From: Bifidobacterium breve
Lineage (GTDB): Bacteria; Actinomycetota; Acidimicrobiia; Acidimicrobiales; Microtrichaceae
DNA: 47,570 bases
Assembly: GCA_945901935.1 (NCBI GenBank)
Contig: CAMDLX010000006.1
Span: 1 to 47,570, forward strand
Direction: 5' to 3'
Both the position numbers and the translations under genes were made by a program. How positions within the stretch are numbered: position 1 is the first letter of the stretch; every line of letters starts with the position of its first letter. Below, one piece after another: positions 7,788 through 16,923 of this stretch. The notes under the pieces were generated by a model. The model did not search any database and was not told the origin of the DNA. It saw only the letters and a list, made by a program, of their open reading frames with translations.

Positions 7788-9830
7788 TTACGCAACCTCG
7801 GTCATAGCTGCAGCAAACTGAGCGTTGTACAACCTTGCGTAGGCCCCTTGTGCGGCCAGTAATTGCTCGTGACTCCCCTGTTCAACGATTCGGCCGGCTT
7901 CCATAACCAAAATGGTGTTGGCCTCACGAATCGTTGAGAGCCGGTGTGCAATCACAAAGCTCGTTCGATTCGAACGGAGAGCGGCCATTGCACTCTGAAT
8001 CAAAACCTCTGTCCGAGTGTCAACCGAACTTGTTGCCTCATCGAGAATCAGAATGGCCGGATCGGCAAGGAATGCGCGAGCGATCGTCATCAACTGCTTC
8101 TCACCAGCGCTAATGCGGCCGCCCTCGTCATCGACCACAGTGTCGTACCCATCGGGCAGAGACCGCACAAAGCGGTCAACATATGTCGCTCGCGCTGCCT
8201 CAACGATCTGCTCCTCAGAAGCCTCGAGATTGCCGTAGGCGATGTTTTCACGAATGGTCCCGCCGAACATCCAGGTGTCTTGCAGCACCATGCCGATGTT
8301 GGACCGCAACTCAGAGCGCCGCATCTGAGCGATATCGCGACCATCAAGTCGGATCACGCCTTCGTTCAACTCATAGAACCGCATAATTAGGTTGACCAAA
8401 GTGGTCTTGCCTGCACCAGTCGGACCAACAATCGCAATCGTCTGCCCAGGCTCAGCCACAAGAGAGAGATTCTGAATCAGAGGGCTCTCGGCGCGATACG
8501 AGAAGCTGACATTGTCGAATTCCACTCGCCCCGCAAGGGCAGATACCCCTGGCTGCTCCGCCCGTGACTGCTCTGGCGCTTGCTGATCCGCCTCTGGCAG
8601 TTCGAGCCCAGTCTGAACAGCCTCGGGCTCTTGTTCGGGTGCATCAAGCAACTGGAATACTCGCTCGGCAGAAGCAACTCCAGATTGAAATACATTGGCC
8701 ATTGAGGCCAACTGCGTGAGCGGTTGAGTGAACTGCCTCGAATACTGAATAAACGCCTGGATCCCGCCGATTGTCATTGCGCCAGAGGTGACTTGTAGGC
8801 CGCCAACTACTGCGATCACAACGTAATTGAGGTTGCCAAAAAACATCATCGCTGGCTGGATAGTTCCCGAGATGAATTGAGCACCGAAGCTTGCCTTGAA
8901 CAGTTGCTCGTTCTTCTCACTGAAGGACTCTTCAACGTCTTGAGTGCGGCCAAAGACTTTGACCAGCGCGTGCCCCGTGAAGGCTTCTTCTACTTGAGCG
9001 TTCAGCGAGCCTGTATGAGTCCATTGCGCAACGAATCGGGACTTAGATTTTCCGGCAATGAGTTTGACCGTATAGAGCGAAACAGGAACGGTAATCAGTG
9101 CCACCATCGCTAGGAGTGGTGAAATCGTGAACATCATGATCATCACGCCAAAAATGGTGAGCACCGAGGTCAGCATCTGACTCAGCGTCTGCTGCAGGCT
9201 CTGTGCCACATTGTCGATGTCGTTCGTGACGCGGCTGAGCAAATCACCTCGCGGCTGACTATCTACATAACCCAAAGGCAGGCGGTGGAGCTTGTCTTCG
9301 ACTTCACTGCGCATTCGTTGCATCGTGCGCTGGACTACTCCGGCCAAGACGTAGGCCTGTCCATAGGCCATCAGACCCGAGGCGATGTAGAGCATCAGAA
9401 CAAAGGCGAGCAGACGGTGCAGTTTGAGGTAGTCAATCCCCTCAGGTCCCATCATCCCGTCGACGATGATGTTGGTTGCGCCGCCAAGCAGCTTTGGCCC
9501 AATCACAGAGAGCGTCACGCTGCCAACTGCGAGCAGCAGCACCAGCATCATTCCGCTTCTCTGAGGCTTCAGCTGTGAAAGCAGCCGACTTGTGGAGTTT
9601 TTGAAATTCTTTGGCTTCTCTGCAGGCATGCCTGCACTCGCCCAGCGGTTACTAACTGATCGGTTATCAGTGACTGGTGGGCGGATGGATTCGAGTGCAT
9701 CCTCTGTGGGCACCTCTTGCTCAACTCGCTTGATGACCCTGTCAGCAAGTTCAGCGCCAGCAAGTTCAGCGCCATCAAGCTCGGAGCCGTCAAGTTCAGA
9801 GCCACCAACCTCGGAGCCGTCCTCGGTCAT
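7788..9830 (-). CDS. ABC exporter half-transporter, canonical ATPase subunit
   Basis: 680-residue fused membrane-ATPase protein of the MDR/lipid exporter type. After a variable N-terminus it has about six transmembrane segments and a nucleotide-binding domain. That domain has Walker A GPTGAGKTT, Q-loop LQDTWMFGGTIRENIAYG, signature ISAGEKQ and Walker B LILDEATSSVDTRTE with the catalytic Glu, plus H-loop IAHRLSTI. The ATG overlaps the upstream exporter gene stop (ATGA). Residues of about 5-30 form an acidic S/A-E-L-D/A-G repeat. Because its partner has Asp for the catalytic Glu, the pair is expected to be a heterodimer in which this subunit supplies the residues of the competent ATP site. Substrate unknown (drugs, lipids or peptides). 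Confidence 0.92.
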   Translation of the reverse strand: MTEDGSEVGGSELDGSELDGAELAGAELADRVIKRVEQEVPTEDALESIRPPVTDNRSVSNRWASAGMPAEKPKNFKNSTSRLLSQLKPQRSGMMLVLLLAVGSVTLSVIGPKLLGGATNIIVDGMMGPEGIDYLKLHRLLAFVLMLYIASGLMAYGQAYVLAGVVQRTMQRMRSEVEDKLHRLPLGYVDSQPRGDLLSRVTNDIDNVAQSLQQTLSQMLTSVLTIFGVMIMMFTISPLLAMVALITVPVSLYTVKLIAGKSKSRFVAQWTHTGSLNAQVEEAFTGHALVKVFGRTQDVEESFSEKNEQLFKASFGAQFISGTIQPAMMFFGNLNYVVIAVVGGLQVTSGAMTIGGIQAFIQYSRQFTQPLTQLASMANVFQSGVASAERVFQLLDAPEQEPEAVQTGLELPEADQQAPEQSRAEQPGVSALAGRVEFDNVSFSYRAESPLIQNLSLVAEPGQTIAIVGPTGAGKTTLVNLIMRFYELNEGVIRLDGRDIAQMRRSELRSNIGMVLQDTWMFGGTIRENIAYGNLEASEEQIVEAARATYVDRFVRSLPDGYDTVVDDEGGRISAGEKQLMTIARAFLADPAILILDEATSSVDTRTEVLIQSAMAALRSNRTSFVIAHRLSTIREANTILVMEAGRIVEQGSHEQLLAAQGAYARLYNAQFAAAMTEVA
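9743..9817 (+). repeat. 15-bp tandem repeat encoding an acidic pentapeptide repeat
   Basis: Five head-to-tail 15-bp units (consensus on the plus strand cagcaagttcagcgc, later units drifted to catcaagctcggagc). They lie inside the 5' end of the ABC exporter gene and encode five copies of (S/A)EL(D/A)G. The first two units are identical, which suggests recent duplication. The period is a multiple of three, so copy-number change would keep the frame and vary the length of the cytoplasmic N-terminus. Confidence 0.85.
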
Positions 9831-11560
9831 GCTGCATCCTCATCGGTCATCTGCGAGGCAAGTATCTGAACATAGGTAGGGCAGTCCGACAGGAGCTGCT
9901 CGTGCGTGCCGAGACCCACCTGACGGCCGTCCTCTAGGACCAGAATTTGATCGGCCGTCGCAATCGAAGACACCCTCTGCGCAACAACGATCATGACGGC
10001 ATCGCGGGTGACGGGGACGAGTGCAGTTCGGAGCTTGGCGTCGGTTGCTAGGTCTAATGCCGAGAAGGAATCATCGAAGAGGAACACACGCGGCTTTCGG
10101 ATTAACGCTCGAGCGATCGCTAACCGCTGACGCTGCCCGCCCGAGACATTCGTACCACCTTGGCTAATCGCTGAATCCAAGCCATCAGGCATCTGCTCAA
10201 CAAAGGACCGGGCCTGAGCTGTCTCGAGTGCCAGCCACAAATCTGCATCGGTTGCCTCAGGGTCGGCATGTCGCAGGTTGCTCGCAACCGTTCCAGAAAA
10301 GAGATAGGGCCTCTGCGGCACAAGTCCGACCTGAGACCAAAGCAACTCCAGGTCTAGATCCGCTACATCAACTCCACCCACACGGACGGAGCCCTCGGTG
10401 GCATCAAATAGCCTTGGGATCAGATTCATGAGCGTGGTTTTGCCCGAACCAGTGCTGCCAATAATGGCCATGGTGCTCCCCGCCGCAGCGGAGAAAGAAA
10501 TGTCGGACAGAACCGGCAATTCCGCCCCGGGGTAAGAGAATCCCACGTTGCTGAACTCCAAGGCGGCCTGAGCCGGCAGGCTCCTGATCGGCGTAACCGG
10601 CGCAACGACAGTGGAATCAGTCATGAGCACCTCTTGGATTCGATCGGCGCAGACGGCCGCCCTCGGTGCCATAACTGCAACAAATGTGGCCATCATGACC
10701 GACATAAGGATCTGCACGAGGTAACTCAAAAACGCAATCAACTCGCCGATCTGCATCTGATCAGCATCGATGCGATTTGCGCCAAACCAGATCGCAGCCA
10801 CGCTTGATGTGTTCAGGACAAACAACACTGCAGGAAACATAAATGCCAGCAGTCGACCAGCGCGAAGCGATGTGACCGTGAGGTCTTGGTTTGCCTGACC
10901 GAAACGCTCGGCCTCATATGGTTCACGCACAAAGGCACGAACCACGCGCATGCCGGTGATCTGCTCACGGAGCACTTGGTTCACCCGGTCAATGCGCACC
11001 TGCATCACTGCGAACTGCGGCACGAGTCGCACCACCACTAAGCCCACGCTGATGACCAATGCTGGAATACTCACCAGCAGCAGCAGTGACAGCGGACCAT
11101 CTTCTCGCACCGCCATAATCGTTCCGCCAACGATGGTGATCGGTGCCGTCACGAGCAGGGTGCATGACATCAGCACCAACATCTGCACCTGCTGCACATC
11201 GTTGGTAATACGAGTAATCAACGAGGGCGCGCCAAATCCTGCGACCTCTTGAGTAGAGAATCCCATGACCTGATGAAACAGCCCTTTCCGAACGTCACGC
11301 CCAAACCCCATCGCTGCCGAGGACGCGTAGTAAATCGCTCCAATTGCAAAGGCCACCTGAACGCAGGTCAGCAACAACATGAGTCCGCCAACCTTCAGGA
11401 TGTACTCAGTGTCTCCGGTCAGAATGCCGTTATCGATAATTTTTGCATTCAAGGCCGGCAGGAACAGAGCCGCTGCAGTTTGCACGGACTGCAGGATCAC
11501 CACTGCCAACAACGGGCGTTTGTATCGAACAAGAAATGTTCGGAGCAGAGAAATCAGCAT
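9827..11560 (-). CDS. ABC exporter half-transporter with degenerate catalytic site
   Basis: 577-residue type I ABC exporter half. About six transmembrane helices fill residues 1-310. The ATPase has Walker A GSTGSGKTT, Q-loop VPQRPYLFSGTVASNLRH, signature VSGGQRQ and Walker B FLFDDSFSALD. The residue after the Walker B Asp is Asp instead of Glu, as in the degenerate subunits of heterodimeric exporters such as TM287/288, BmrCD (YheHI) and LmrCD. The H-loop position reads VVAQRVSSI, with Gln where His is usual, a second sign of a degenerate site. It overlaps the MFS gene upstream by 7 nt and the partner exporter gene downstream by 4 nt, which supports co-translation of a heterodimer. Confidence 0.93.
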   Translation of the reverse strand: MLISLLRTFLVRYKRPLLAVVILQSVQTAAALFLPALNAKIIDNGILTGDTEYILKVGGLMLLLTCVQVAFAIGAIYYASSAAMGFGRDVRKGLFHQVMGFSTQEVAGFGAPSLITRITNDVQQVQMLVLMSCTLLVTAPITIVGGTIMAVREDGPLSLLLLVSIPALVISVGLVVVRLVPQFAVMQVRIDRVNQVLREQITGMRVVRAFVREPYEAERFGQANQDLTVTSLRAGRLLAFMFPAVLFVLNTSSVAAIWFGANRIDADQMQIGELIAFLSYLVQILMSVMMATFVAVMAPRAAVCADRIQEVLMTDSTVVAPVTPIRSLPAQAALEFSNVGFSYPGAELPVLSDISFSAAAGSTMAIIGSTGSGKTTLMNLIPRLFDATEGSVRVGGVDVADLDLELLWSQVGLVPQRPYLFSGTVASNLRHADPEATDADLWLALETAQARSFVEQMPDGLDSAISQGGTNVSGGQRQRLAIARALIRKPRVFLFDDSFSALDLATDAKLRTALVPVTRDAVMIVVAQRVSSIATADQILVLEDGRQVGLGTHEQLLSDCPTYVQILASQMTDEDAA

Positions 11561-13167
11561 GCAGCGGGAGCATCTTCTTGCTGGTACTGCTCAAGCAACT
11601 CAGTCTCCTGATTATTTTTGGGGAACTTGAAGTAGACCAAGATAAACCCCAAAACGATGGCAACGCTGCCAGCCAAATAGGCCCAGTGCTGGCCTTGAAT
11701 GAACGAGGTTTTTGCAGCCGCAGTGATCTCTGAAGCGTACTGCGGGTATTGCTCTGCCACCGACTCTGCACTCGCAAAGGACTTTTCTAATTCGGACTGA
11801 ACTTGGTCGCTGATCTGCTGCTGACTCGATGCTTCGGCGGCTGTGATGTCGGCGGCAAACGCAGATGCATATCCGATCGTGAGCAATGCCCCGAGGATTG
11901 ACTGCATGATTGCTCCACCTAAGTCCCGCTGCAGATCCGCGGTACCCGATGCCATGCCCGCGCGATCTACGGGCACTGAACCCGTTAGCGAATGAGATGC
12001 AGGAGTTCCGGCGAGTCCCACCCCAATGCCCACAAGGGTGTATGCCAATCCGACTTCCCAGAAAGCGCTGCCCTCATTCCAGAGCAACAGCATGGTTAAG
12101 AAGCTCAGCAAGCAGAAGACATAGCCCAGCAGAAGGGTAAAGCGTGACCCGTGACGATCGATGAGCTTTGCCGAGCGTGGTGCAACAATGACCATCGCAA
12201 TTGCGGCTGGCAAGATGGATGCACCAGCGGCGAGAGTTGAGTATCCAAGCACGTTCTGCAAGAACTGCTGTCCGATAAACATTGCCCCCATCAGGGAACC
12301 GAACACCACAATTCCGGCCACGGCTGCAACCCAAAAGATTTGGCGGCTCGCTATATGAAGATCGAACAGCGGCACCTTGGCACGGCGCTGACGGATCACG
12401 AATCCGACTGCAGCGGCGACCGCCAAGATTGCGAGTCCCGCAGCTAGAGCAGCAGCGTTCGGTACCGCAGCAAAGTTGATTGCCAGGACTAAGGCACCAA
12501 CCATGACAATGGAGAGCATTCCTCCCAAGTTGTCCACCGGATCAGAGTCTTCATTCACGTGGGCCGGAACAAACTTGAAGGCCAGCCCCAGCGCGACAAC
12601 TGCAAGGGGCAGAGTCACCAAGAAGACTGAACCCCAGTAGAAGTACTGCAGCAAGAATCCGGCGATCAGCGGCCCAAGTGCGGAGAGCGCTCCACCCACC
12701 CCAGACCACAAAGCAATCGACTTGGTCCGCGCTGGACCGGACCACAGCGCAGTGATCAGTGCGAGCGTGGTCGGAAAGGCCATACCCGCCGAAAGTCCAC
12801 CTACTAACCGGGCGAGGAACAACACTTGAATTGTTGGCGCAAGGGCTGCGAGCAAACAAGCCGGAATCGACAGACCGATCCCCAACATGAGCATCAGTTT
12901 TCGGCCGTAACGATCCCCCAGAGCACCGAGGTAGATCACCGAGGCCGCAAGGCCGAGCGAATACCCGATTGCCACCAGATTGAGCTGCGTCTGAGAGGCA
13001 TTAAAGGCCTTGCCGATATCAGGCAGAGCCACATTCGCCACAGCAAGGTTCAAGTTGGCTACAGCTGCCACCAAAATCAGCGAAATAAGGACCCATGTGG
13101 CTGCTTTCGGGGCAGTCGAAGACTCCGCTGCGGTGCCGCCTGAGGGTGTTGTCATCGCGCTATCCAT
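11554..13167 (-). CDS. MFS drug/metabolite exporter, DHA2 (14-TM) type
   Basis: Major facilitator with hydrophobic segments along its length and the DHA2-type sequence order: ANVALPDIGKAF in helix 1, the loop motif LGDRYGRKLML between helices 2 and 3, and a helix-5 region VGGLSAGMAFPTT. It has an extended C-terminal external loop (residues of about 440-500, rich in A, S, E and Q) before the last helix. I prefer the ATG at 13167 (MDSAMTTPSGG); the ATG at 13155 is equally plausible, while the longer frame to 13275 would be translated from inside the upstream GGDEF-EAL gene. The start at 13167 overlaps that gene by 8 nt. Predicted to export a small organic compound by proton antiport; substrate unknown. 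Confidence 0.88.
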   Translation of the reverse strand: MDSAMTTPSGGTAAESSTAPKAATWVLISLILVAAVANLNLAVANVALPDIGKAFNASQTQLNLVAIGYSLGLAASVIYLGALGDRYGRKLMLMLGIGLSIPACLLAALAPTIQVLFLARLVGGLSAGMAFPTTLALITALWSGPARTKSIALWSGVGGALSALGPLIAGFLLQYFYWGSVFLVTLPLAVVALGLAFKFVPAHVNEDSDPVDNLGGMLSIVMVGALVLAINFAAVPNAAALAAGLAILAVAAAVGFVIRQRRAKVPLFDLHIASRQIFWVAAVAGIVVFGSLMGAMFIGQQFLQNVLGYSTLAAGASILPAAIAMVIVAPRSAKLIDRHGSRFTLLLGYVFCLLSFLTMLLLWNEGSAFWEVGLAYTLVGIGVGLAGTPASHSLTGSVPVDRAGMASGTADLQRDLGGAIMQSILGALLTIGYASAFAADITAAEASSQQQISDQVQSELEKSFASAESVAEQYPQYASEITAAAKTSFIQGQHWAYLAGSVAIVLGFILVYFKFPKNNQETELLEQYQQEDAPAAC

Positions 13168-15439
13168 CTTCGTGCTCAGTTCTCTGCGGAGCCAGGGGGC
13201 GATCCGATAGAAGGAGTCTAACGAAGTCATCTGGTGGCATGGGCCTAGCAAGGAGGTATCCCTGCACGTAATCAACCTTGAGATCCATCACCACATCGAG
13301 TTCGGCCTGCGTCTCAACACCTTCTGCCACGCTTCGGCACCCAAGTGCCTTGGTCATCTCGAGTGCCGTTCGTAGGATGATGTAGTCCGCCGAATCACGT
13401 TGTTCAGTCAGGAATGACCGGTCAATCTTGAGTGTATTGAGTGGTAGGTCTCGCACTTCGTTAAATGAGGCGTACCCCGAGCCAAAATCATCAACAGCCA
13501 ACCAGAGGCCCTTTTCACGAAATTGCCTCAAGGCCTCGGCCGCGCGCTCGCGAATCACAGGTAGGACAAGTTCGGGCACCTCAACTAAAAAGGCCATAGG
13601 GTCAACCTGATGCCGCTCAAGTAGAGAAAAGATCCATTCGGCAAGATCCGGACGAGCAAGCGATGTATCCGACAAGTTCACACCGATGACTGGCAGACCA
13701 CGTGGGCATCTGCCGACTAGCGAGCCGAGCAGTTCTATGACGGGTTCAACCACAGCAGCATCGACAGCGTTCGACAGCCCAGCGCTGACCGCCACCTCGA
13801 TCCACGTGGCGGCAGGGACCAATCTGCCATCGTCATCCCTCAGTCGAGCCAAGGCCTCAGCGCCGCTGATCTGGCCCGTGTAGGGGTCAACCACCGGTTG
13901 CAGTGCGTACTCGATTCGGCCAGCACTTAGCGCAGCGCGCAACACGCCCTCTAGTCGCTTCTGTTCACTGCGAACAGCCCGCAGACTCGCATCGCAGTGG
14001 AGAATCTGATCGCGACCTGTGCCCTTTGCCAACCGCAGCACTGCGTTGGCCTCGTCAAGGAGCACTCCTACAGTCTGACCCGCCTGTGGATCGAACACTG
14101 CAACACCCACGCTGGCAGTCACTAGAACATGCAAGGTTGCGAGCGCCGTGCGCTGAACCGAAGCCTTGAATCCAGCGGCCAACCGATCGAACTCAGCTCG
14201 GTTATTGCACTGAACTGCCAGTGCAAACTCATCCCCACCGATTCTTCCTAGGTGAATGCTGGTGGTTCCACCTGTGCTCAGGGATGCTTCAGTGTTGGTG
14301 CCGAGTTGAGCAGGGCCGGTGCCGAGTTGAGCAGTGTTGGTGCCGAGTTGAGCAAGGTCGGCGCTGAGCTGGGCAAGGAAGCGGTCCGCTTCACCATGAC
14401 CGTGGCGCTCATTGATCGACTTGAACCGATCGATATCGCAAAAAAGCACCCCGAACAATGTGTTCCCGCTCGACTGCGCACCCGACTTCTCTCCCGACAG
14501 TTCTCCCGACAGTGCTTCCGACTGCCGGCCCAACTGCTGAATTGTGGCTTCTAGCAGGGACTCTGCTGCTTGAATGAAGGTGGATCGTTTGAGCAAGCCG
14601 GTCAGGTCATCGCGGGTGGAACGCCGGTATAGCTCCTCTTGCATCTGATGCAGTTCAGTTACGTCCCGGAGCAACATGATGATCCCGGGCGTCCCATCTT
14701 CTCGATACTTGACGCGGCGGCCATCAAAGGAGATCACTCGAGACACGCCATCTCTGCCAACGATTGTGGCCACCTGAGAGGAGACTCCAGCATCCTCGAG
14801 ATAGCGAAGGGCAGGGTGCAAGTTCGCATCCACGGAGTCCTCGGGGTGGCCCTGCACTTGAACTCTGAGGTCTTGAATTCGGCCAGAGAGTTCCTCCCCT
14901 TCGTAGCCATGTTGCACCGATGCCGCTGCATTGGATTCATGAATCTCGCCGTCGGGATCGCAGCGCAGGATTCCGATACCGATGTCATCGGCAACTTGGC
15001 GGACACCAAGTCCAAGTTGCCGGCGCGCCACCAGCAAAAAGTGCGTGCCGTCTGGGCGGTTCAGCCTTCGACCAACCACTTCGACGACCACGGAGTAGCC
15101 GTCTGAATGCAGAAGCCGAAGCTCGGGGCGATATGTTTCTTGGCCATCCTCGAAGCGCTCCATGTTTGCCATGACGCGCTCCTGATCCTCGTTGTGAATC
15201 AGTTCAATCGCTGACCGGCCTAGCAGCTCCTGTGAGGCGAGGCCGAGGAATGCCTCAGCATCTCCCCCAATAGCCTCAATGAGAAGATCCGGATCTAAAC
15301 AAACCACTAGGTCGGGAGCGTTCACTAGGACCTCCGAAGCCACAAGGTCGCAGCCTTGACGCACCGCCCATGTTCCCTGGCGCTGAGGAGGCTTCACCAG
15401 GTACGTGCCCGTGCAATAGAGCACCAGTGCCCTCGCCAA
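13160..15439 (-). CDS. PAS-GGDEF-EAL cyclic-di-GMP signalling protein
   Basis: A soluble 759-residue regulator. Two PAS-like regions lie at about 35-140 and 148-262. A diguanylate cyclase domain follows (about 272-485) with an intact GGDEF at 401-405, then a phosphodiesterase domain with EAL at 528-530, NLS at 588, DDFGSGYAS at 650 and AEGVET at 705. I see no RxxD inhibitory site five residues before GGDEF. Between DIDRFKSINERHGHGEAD and RIGGDEF there are about 27 extra residues made of repeated AQLGT units, encoded by a 21-bp tandem repeat. A second short SGE repeat precedes the domain core. The frame begins with TTG; a GTG five codons in (15424) has a GAGGG site at good spacing and may be the true start. 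It is first in an overlapping export operon. Confidence 0.93.
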   Translation of the reverse strand: MARALVLYCTGTYLVKPPQRQGTWAVRQGCDLVASEVLVNAPDLVVCLDPDLLIEAIGGDAEAFLGLASQELLGRSAIELIHNEDQERVMANMERFEDGQETYRPELRLLHSDGYSVVVEVVGRRLNRPDGTHFLLVARRQLGLGVRQVADDIGIGILRCDPDGEIHESNAAASVQHGYEGEELSGRIQDLRVQVQGHPEDSVDANLHPALRYLEDAGVSSQVATIVGRDGVSRVISFDGRRVKYREDGTPGIIMLLRDVTELHQMQEELYRRSTRDDLTGLLKRSTFIQAAESLLEATIQQLGRQSEALSGELSGEKSGAQSSGNTLFGVLFCDIDRFKSINERHGHGEADRFLAQLSADLAQLGTNTAQLGTGPAQLGTNTEASLSTGGTTSIHLGRIGGDEFALAVQCNNRAEFDRLAAGFKASVQRTALATLHVLVTASVGVAVFDPQAGQTVGVLLDEANAVLRLAKGTGRDQILHCDASLRAVRSEQKRLEGVLRAALSAGRIEYALQPVVDPYTGQISGAEALARLRDDDGRLVPAATWIEVAVSAGLSNAVDAAVVEPVIELLGSLVGRCPRGLPVIGVNLSDTSLARPDLAEWIFSLLERHQVDPMAFLVEVPELVLPVIRERAAEALRQFREKGLWLAVDDFGSGYASFNEVRDLPLNTLKIDRSFLTEQRDSADYIILRTALEMTKALGCRSVAEGVETQAELDVVMDLKVDYVQGYLLARPMPPDDFVRLLLSDRPLAPQRTEHEDG
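14298..14381 (+). repeat. 21-bp tandem repeat inside the GGDEF domain
   Basis: Four units of 21 bp built on the core gtgccgagttgagca at 14298, 14319, 14340 and, drifted (gcgctgagctgggca), 14361. They encode the AQLGT-N-T/G-P series in the middle of the cyclase domain. Three cores are identical, so at least two duplications are recent. The period preserves the frame. Confidence 0.9.
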
Positions 15440-15544
15440 GAACTTTCCATCTGAAGAAACTACCCTGTCTCCGAGGCGCGCAACGGTGTCATAACGGCAT
15501 AGCTTGTACTTAACTCAGGTCTACCAAGCAGAGGATGCATAGCA

Positions 15545-16891
15545 ATGTCCAACCTATGGGGTCAGTTCAGCCAATTGTCGCCGATCGAACAGCAGCGGTT
15601 ACCAGTCATCGTGCGCGGCGAGGGTTGCTACGTCTTTGACCAGTCCGGCAAGCGCTATCTAGACGGTCTATCTGGATTGTTTACCGTTCAGGTGGGACAC
15701 GGGCGCAAGGAACTAGCAGAGGCTGCCGCCAAGCAGGCAGAGAAACTTGCTTACTTTCCGATTTGGTCTTACGGAACAGAACCAGCCCTTGAACTGGCCG
15801 CAGAATTAGCATCCTTATCCTCAGGCGACCTGAACCGAGTCTTCTTTACCACTGGCGGCAGTGAGGCTGTGGAGTCAGCTTGGAAGCTTGCGCGGCAGTA
15901 CTTCGCCCAAATTGGTCAGCCATCCCGAACCAAAATCATCTCTCGCTATCTCTCGTACCACGGGACCACCATGGGTGCCCTGTCGATTACCGGTCTCCCC
16001 GCAATCAAGAACGTGTTTGAGCCCCTCGTTCCAGGCGCTGTCAAAGTCCGCAACACAAACAGCTTCCGCGACCCGGATGCAGCCGACATGGAGGCGTTCG
16101 CACTGCGTTGCGCTGATGACATCGCGACGAGAATTGAGATGGAAGGACCATCCACTGTCGCCGCAGTGATCTTGGAGCCCGTGCAAAACACAGGAGGAGC
16201 ACTCGTTCCACCCCCTGGGTACTTCGCACGAGTCCGGGAAATCTGCGACCACTACGGAGTTTTGTTGATCTCGGACGAAGTGATCTGCGCATTTGGTCGG
16301 CTGGGACACTGGTTTGGCTCGCAGCGCTATGAGTATCAGCCCGACATCATCACCTTTGCCAAGGGCGTGACCTCGGGCTACTCCCCGCTCGGAGGGATGA
16401 TGATTAGTGAGGCCCTCGCAGAGCCATTCCTAAGCGAGGACGACATGTTCCTGCACGGTGTGACCTTTGGAGGCCACCCTGTATCTTCTGCCGTGGCACT
16501 TGCCAATATTGAACTCATGAAGCGCGAAAATCTGCTGCAGAATGTGCTGGATAACGAGGCGGGCCTAACTGCGCACTTGCGTCGCCTCGAGGATCTTCCA
16601 ATCGTGGGTGATGTTCGCGGTGAGGGCTACCTACAAGTCGTTGAACTGGTGCGAGACCCAGTTACCCTCGAGACGTTCTCCCCAGAGGAATGCAAGTGGC
16701 TCCTCAAGGGTCTGATCTCGAATCGCCTGTTTGAAGAAGGCCTGATGTGTAGAACCGATGACCGTGCCGAACCTCTCATCGTCTTGTCACCGCCACTGAT
16801 TGCCGGCGAACGCGAATTCGCTCTCATCGAGTCGGTGCTCCGCACAGTACTCACCGAAGCTTGGGATGCCCTGCAGTCAAGGCCTGCCTAG
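15545..16891 (+). CDS. Class III (omega) aminotransferase
   Basis: 448-residue PLP enzyme of the class III aminotransferase family. Diagnostic features are FTTGGSEAVESAWKLAR (phosphate-binding loop), YHGTTMGALS, LISDEVICAFGRLG with the Asp that pairs with the pyridine nitrogen, and ITFAKGVTSGYSPLGG with the Schiff-base Lys. The N-terminal DQSGKRYLDGLSGLF matches omega-amino acid/amine:pyruvate transaminases. A GAGGA site lies 9 nt before the ATG. It is transcribed divergently from the exporter operon and convergently with the potassium channel gene. Amino donor and acceptor cannot be fixed from sequence: beta-alanine, taurine, putrescine or aromatic amines are all known for this family. The alanine dehydrogenase in this window could recycle alanine to pyruvate, but it is 26 kb away. 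Confidence 0.92.
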   Translation: MSNLWGQFSQLSPIEQQRLPVIVRGEGCYVFDQSGKRYLDGLSGLFTVQVGHGRKELAEAAAKQAEKLAYFPIWSYGTEPALELAAELASLSSGDLNRVFFTTGGSEAVESAWKLARQYFAQIGQPSRTKIISRYLSYHGTTMGALSITGLPAIKNVFEPLVPGAVKVRNTNSFRDPDAADMEAFALRCADDIATRIEMEGPSTVAAVILEPVQNTGGALVPPPGYFARVREICDHYGVLLISDEVICAFGRLGHWFGSQRYEYQPDIITFAKGVTSGYSPLGGMMISEALAEPFLSEDDMFLHGVTFGGHPVSSAVALANIELMKRENLLQNVLDNEAGLTAHLRRLEDLPIVGDVRGEGYLQVVELVRDPVTLETFSPEECKWLLKGLISNRLFEEGLMCRTDDRAEPLIVLSPPLIAGEREFALIESVLRTVLTEAWDALQSRPA

Positions 16892-16923
16892 GGCTCCTCT
16901 AGCCCGACTCAGATAACAGAGGG

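Noticed and set aside
14252-14554. Plus-strand frame with a repeated GAELS pattern
   Set aside because: The pattern is the antisense reading of the 21-bp repeat in the GGDEF gene.
16890-16910. Small hairpin GGGCT-CCTCT-AGCCC between the aminotransferase and the channel genes
   Set aside because: Only five base pairs and no U-tract; too weak to call a terminator.
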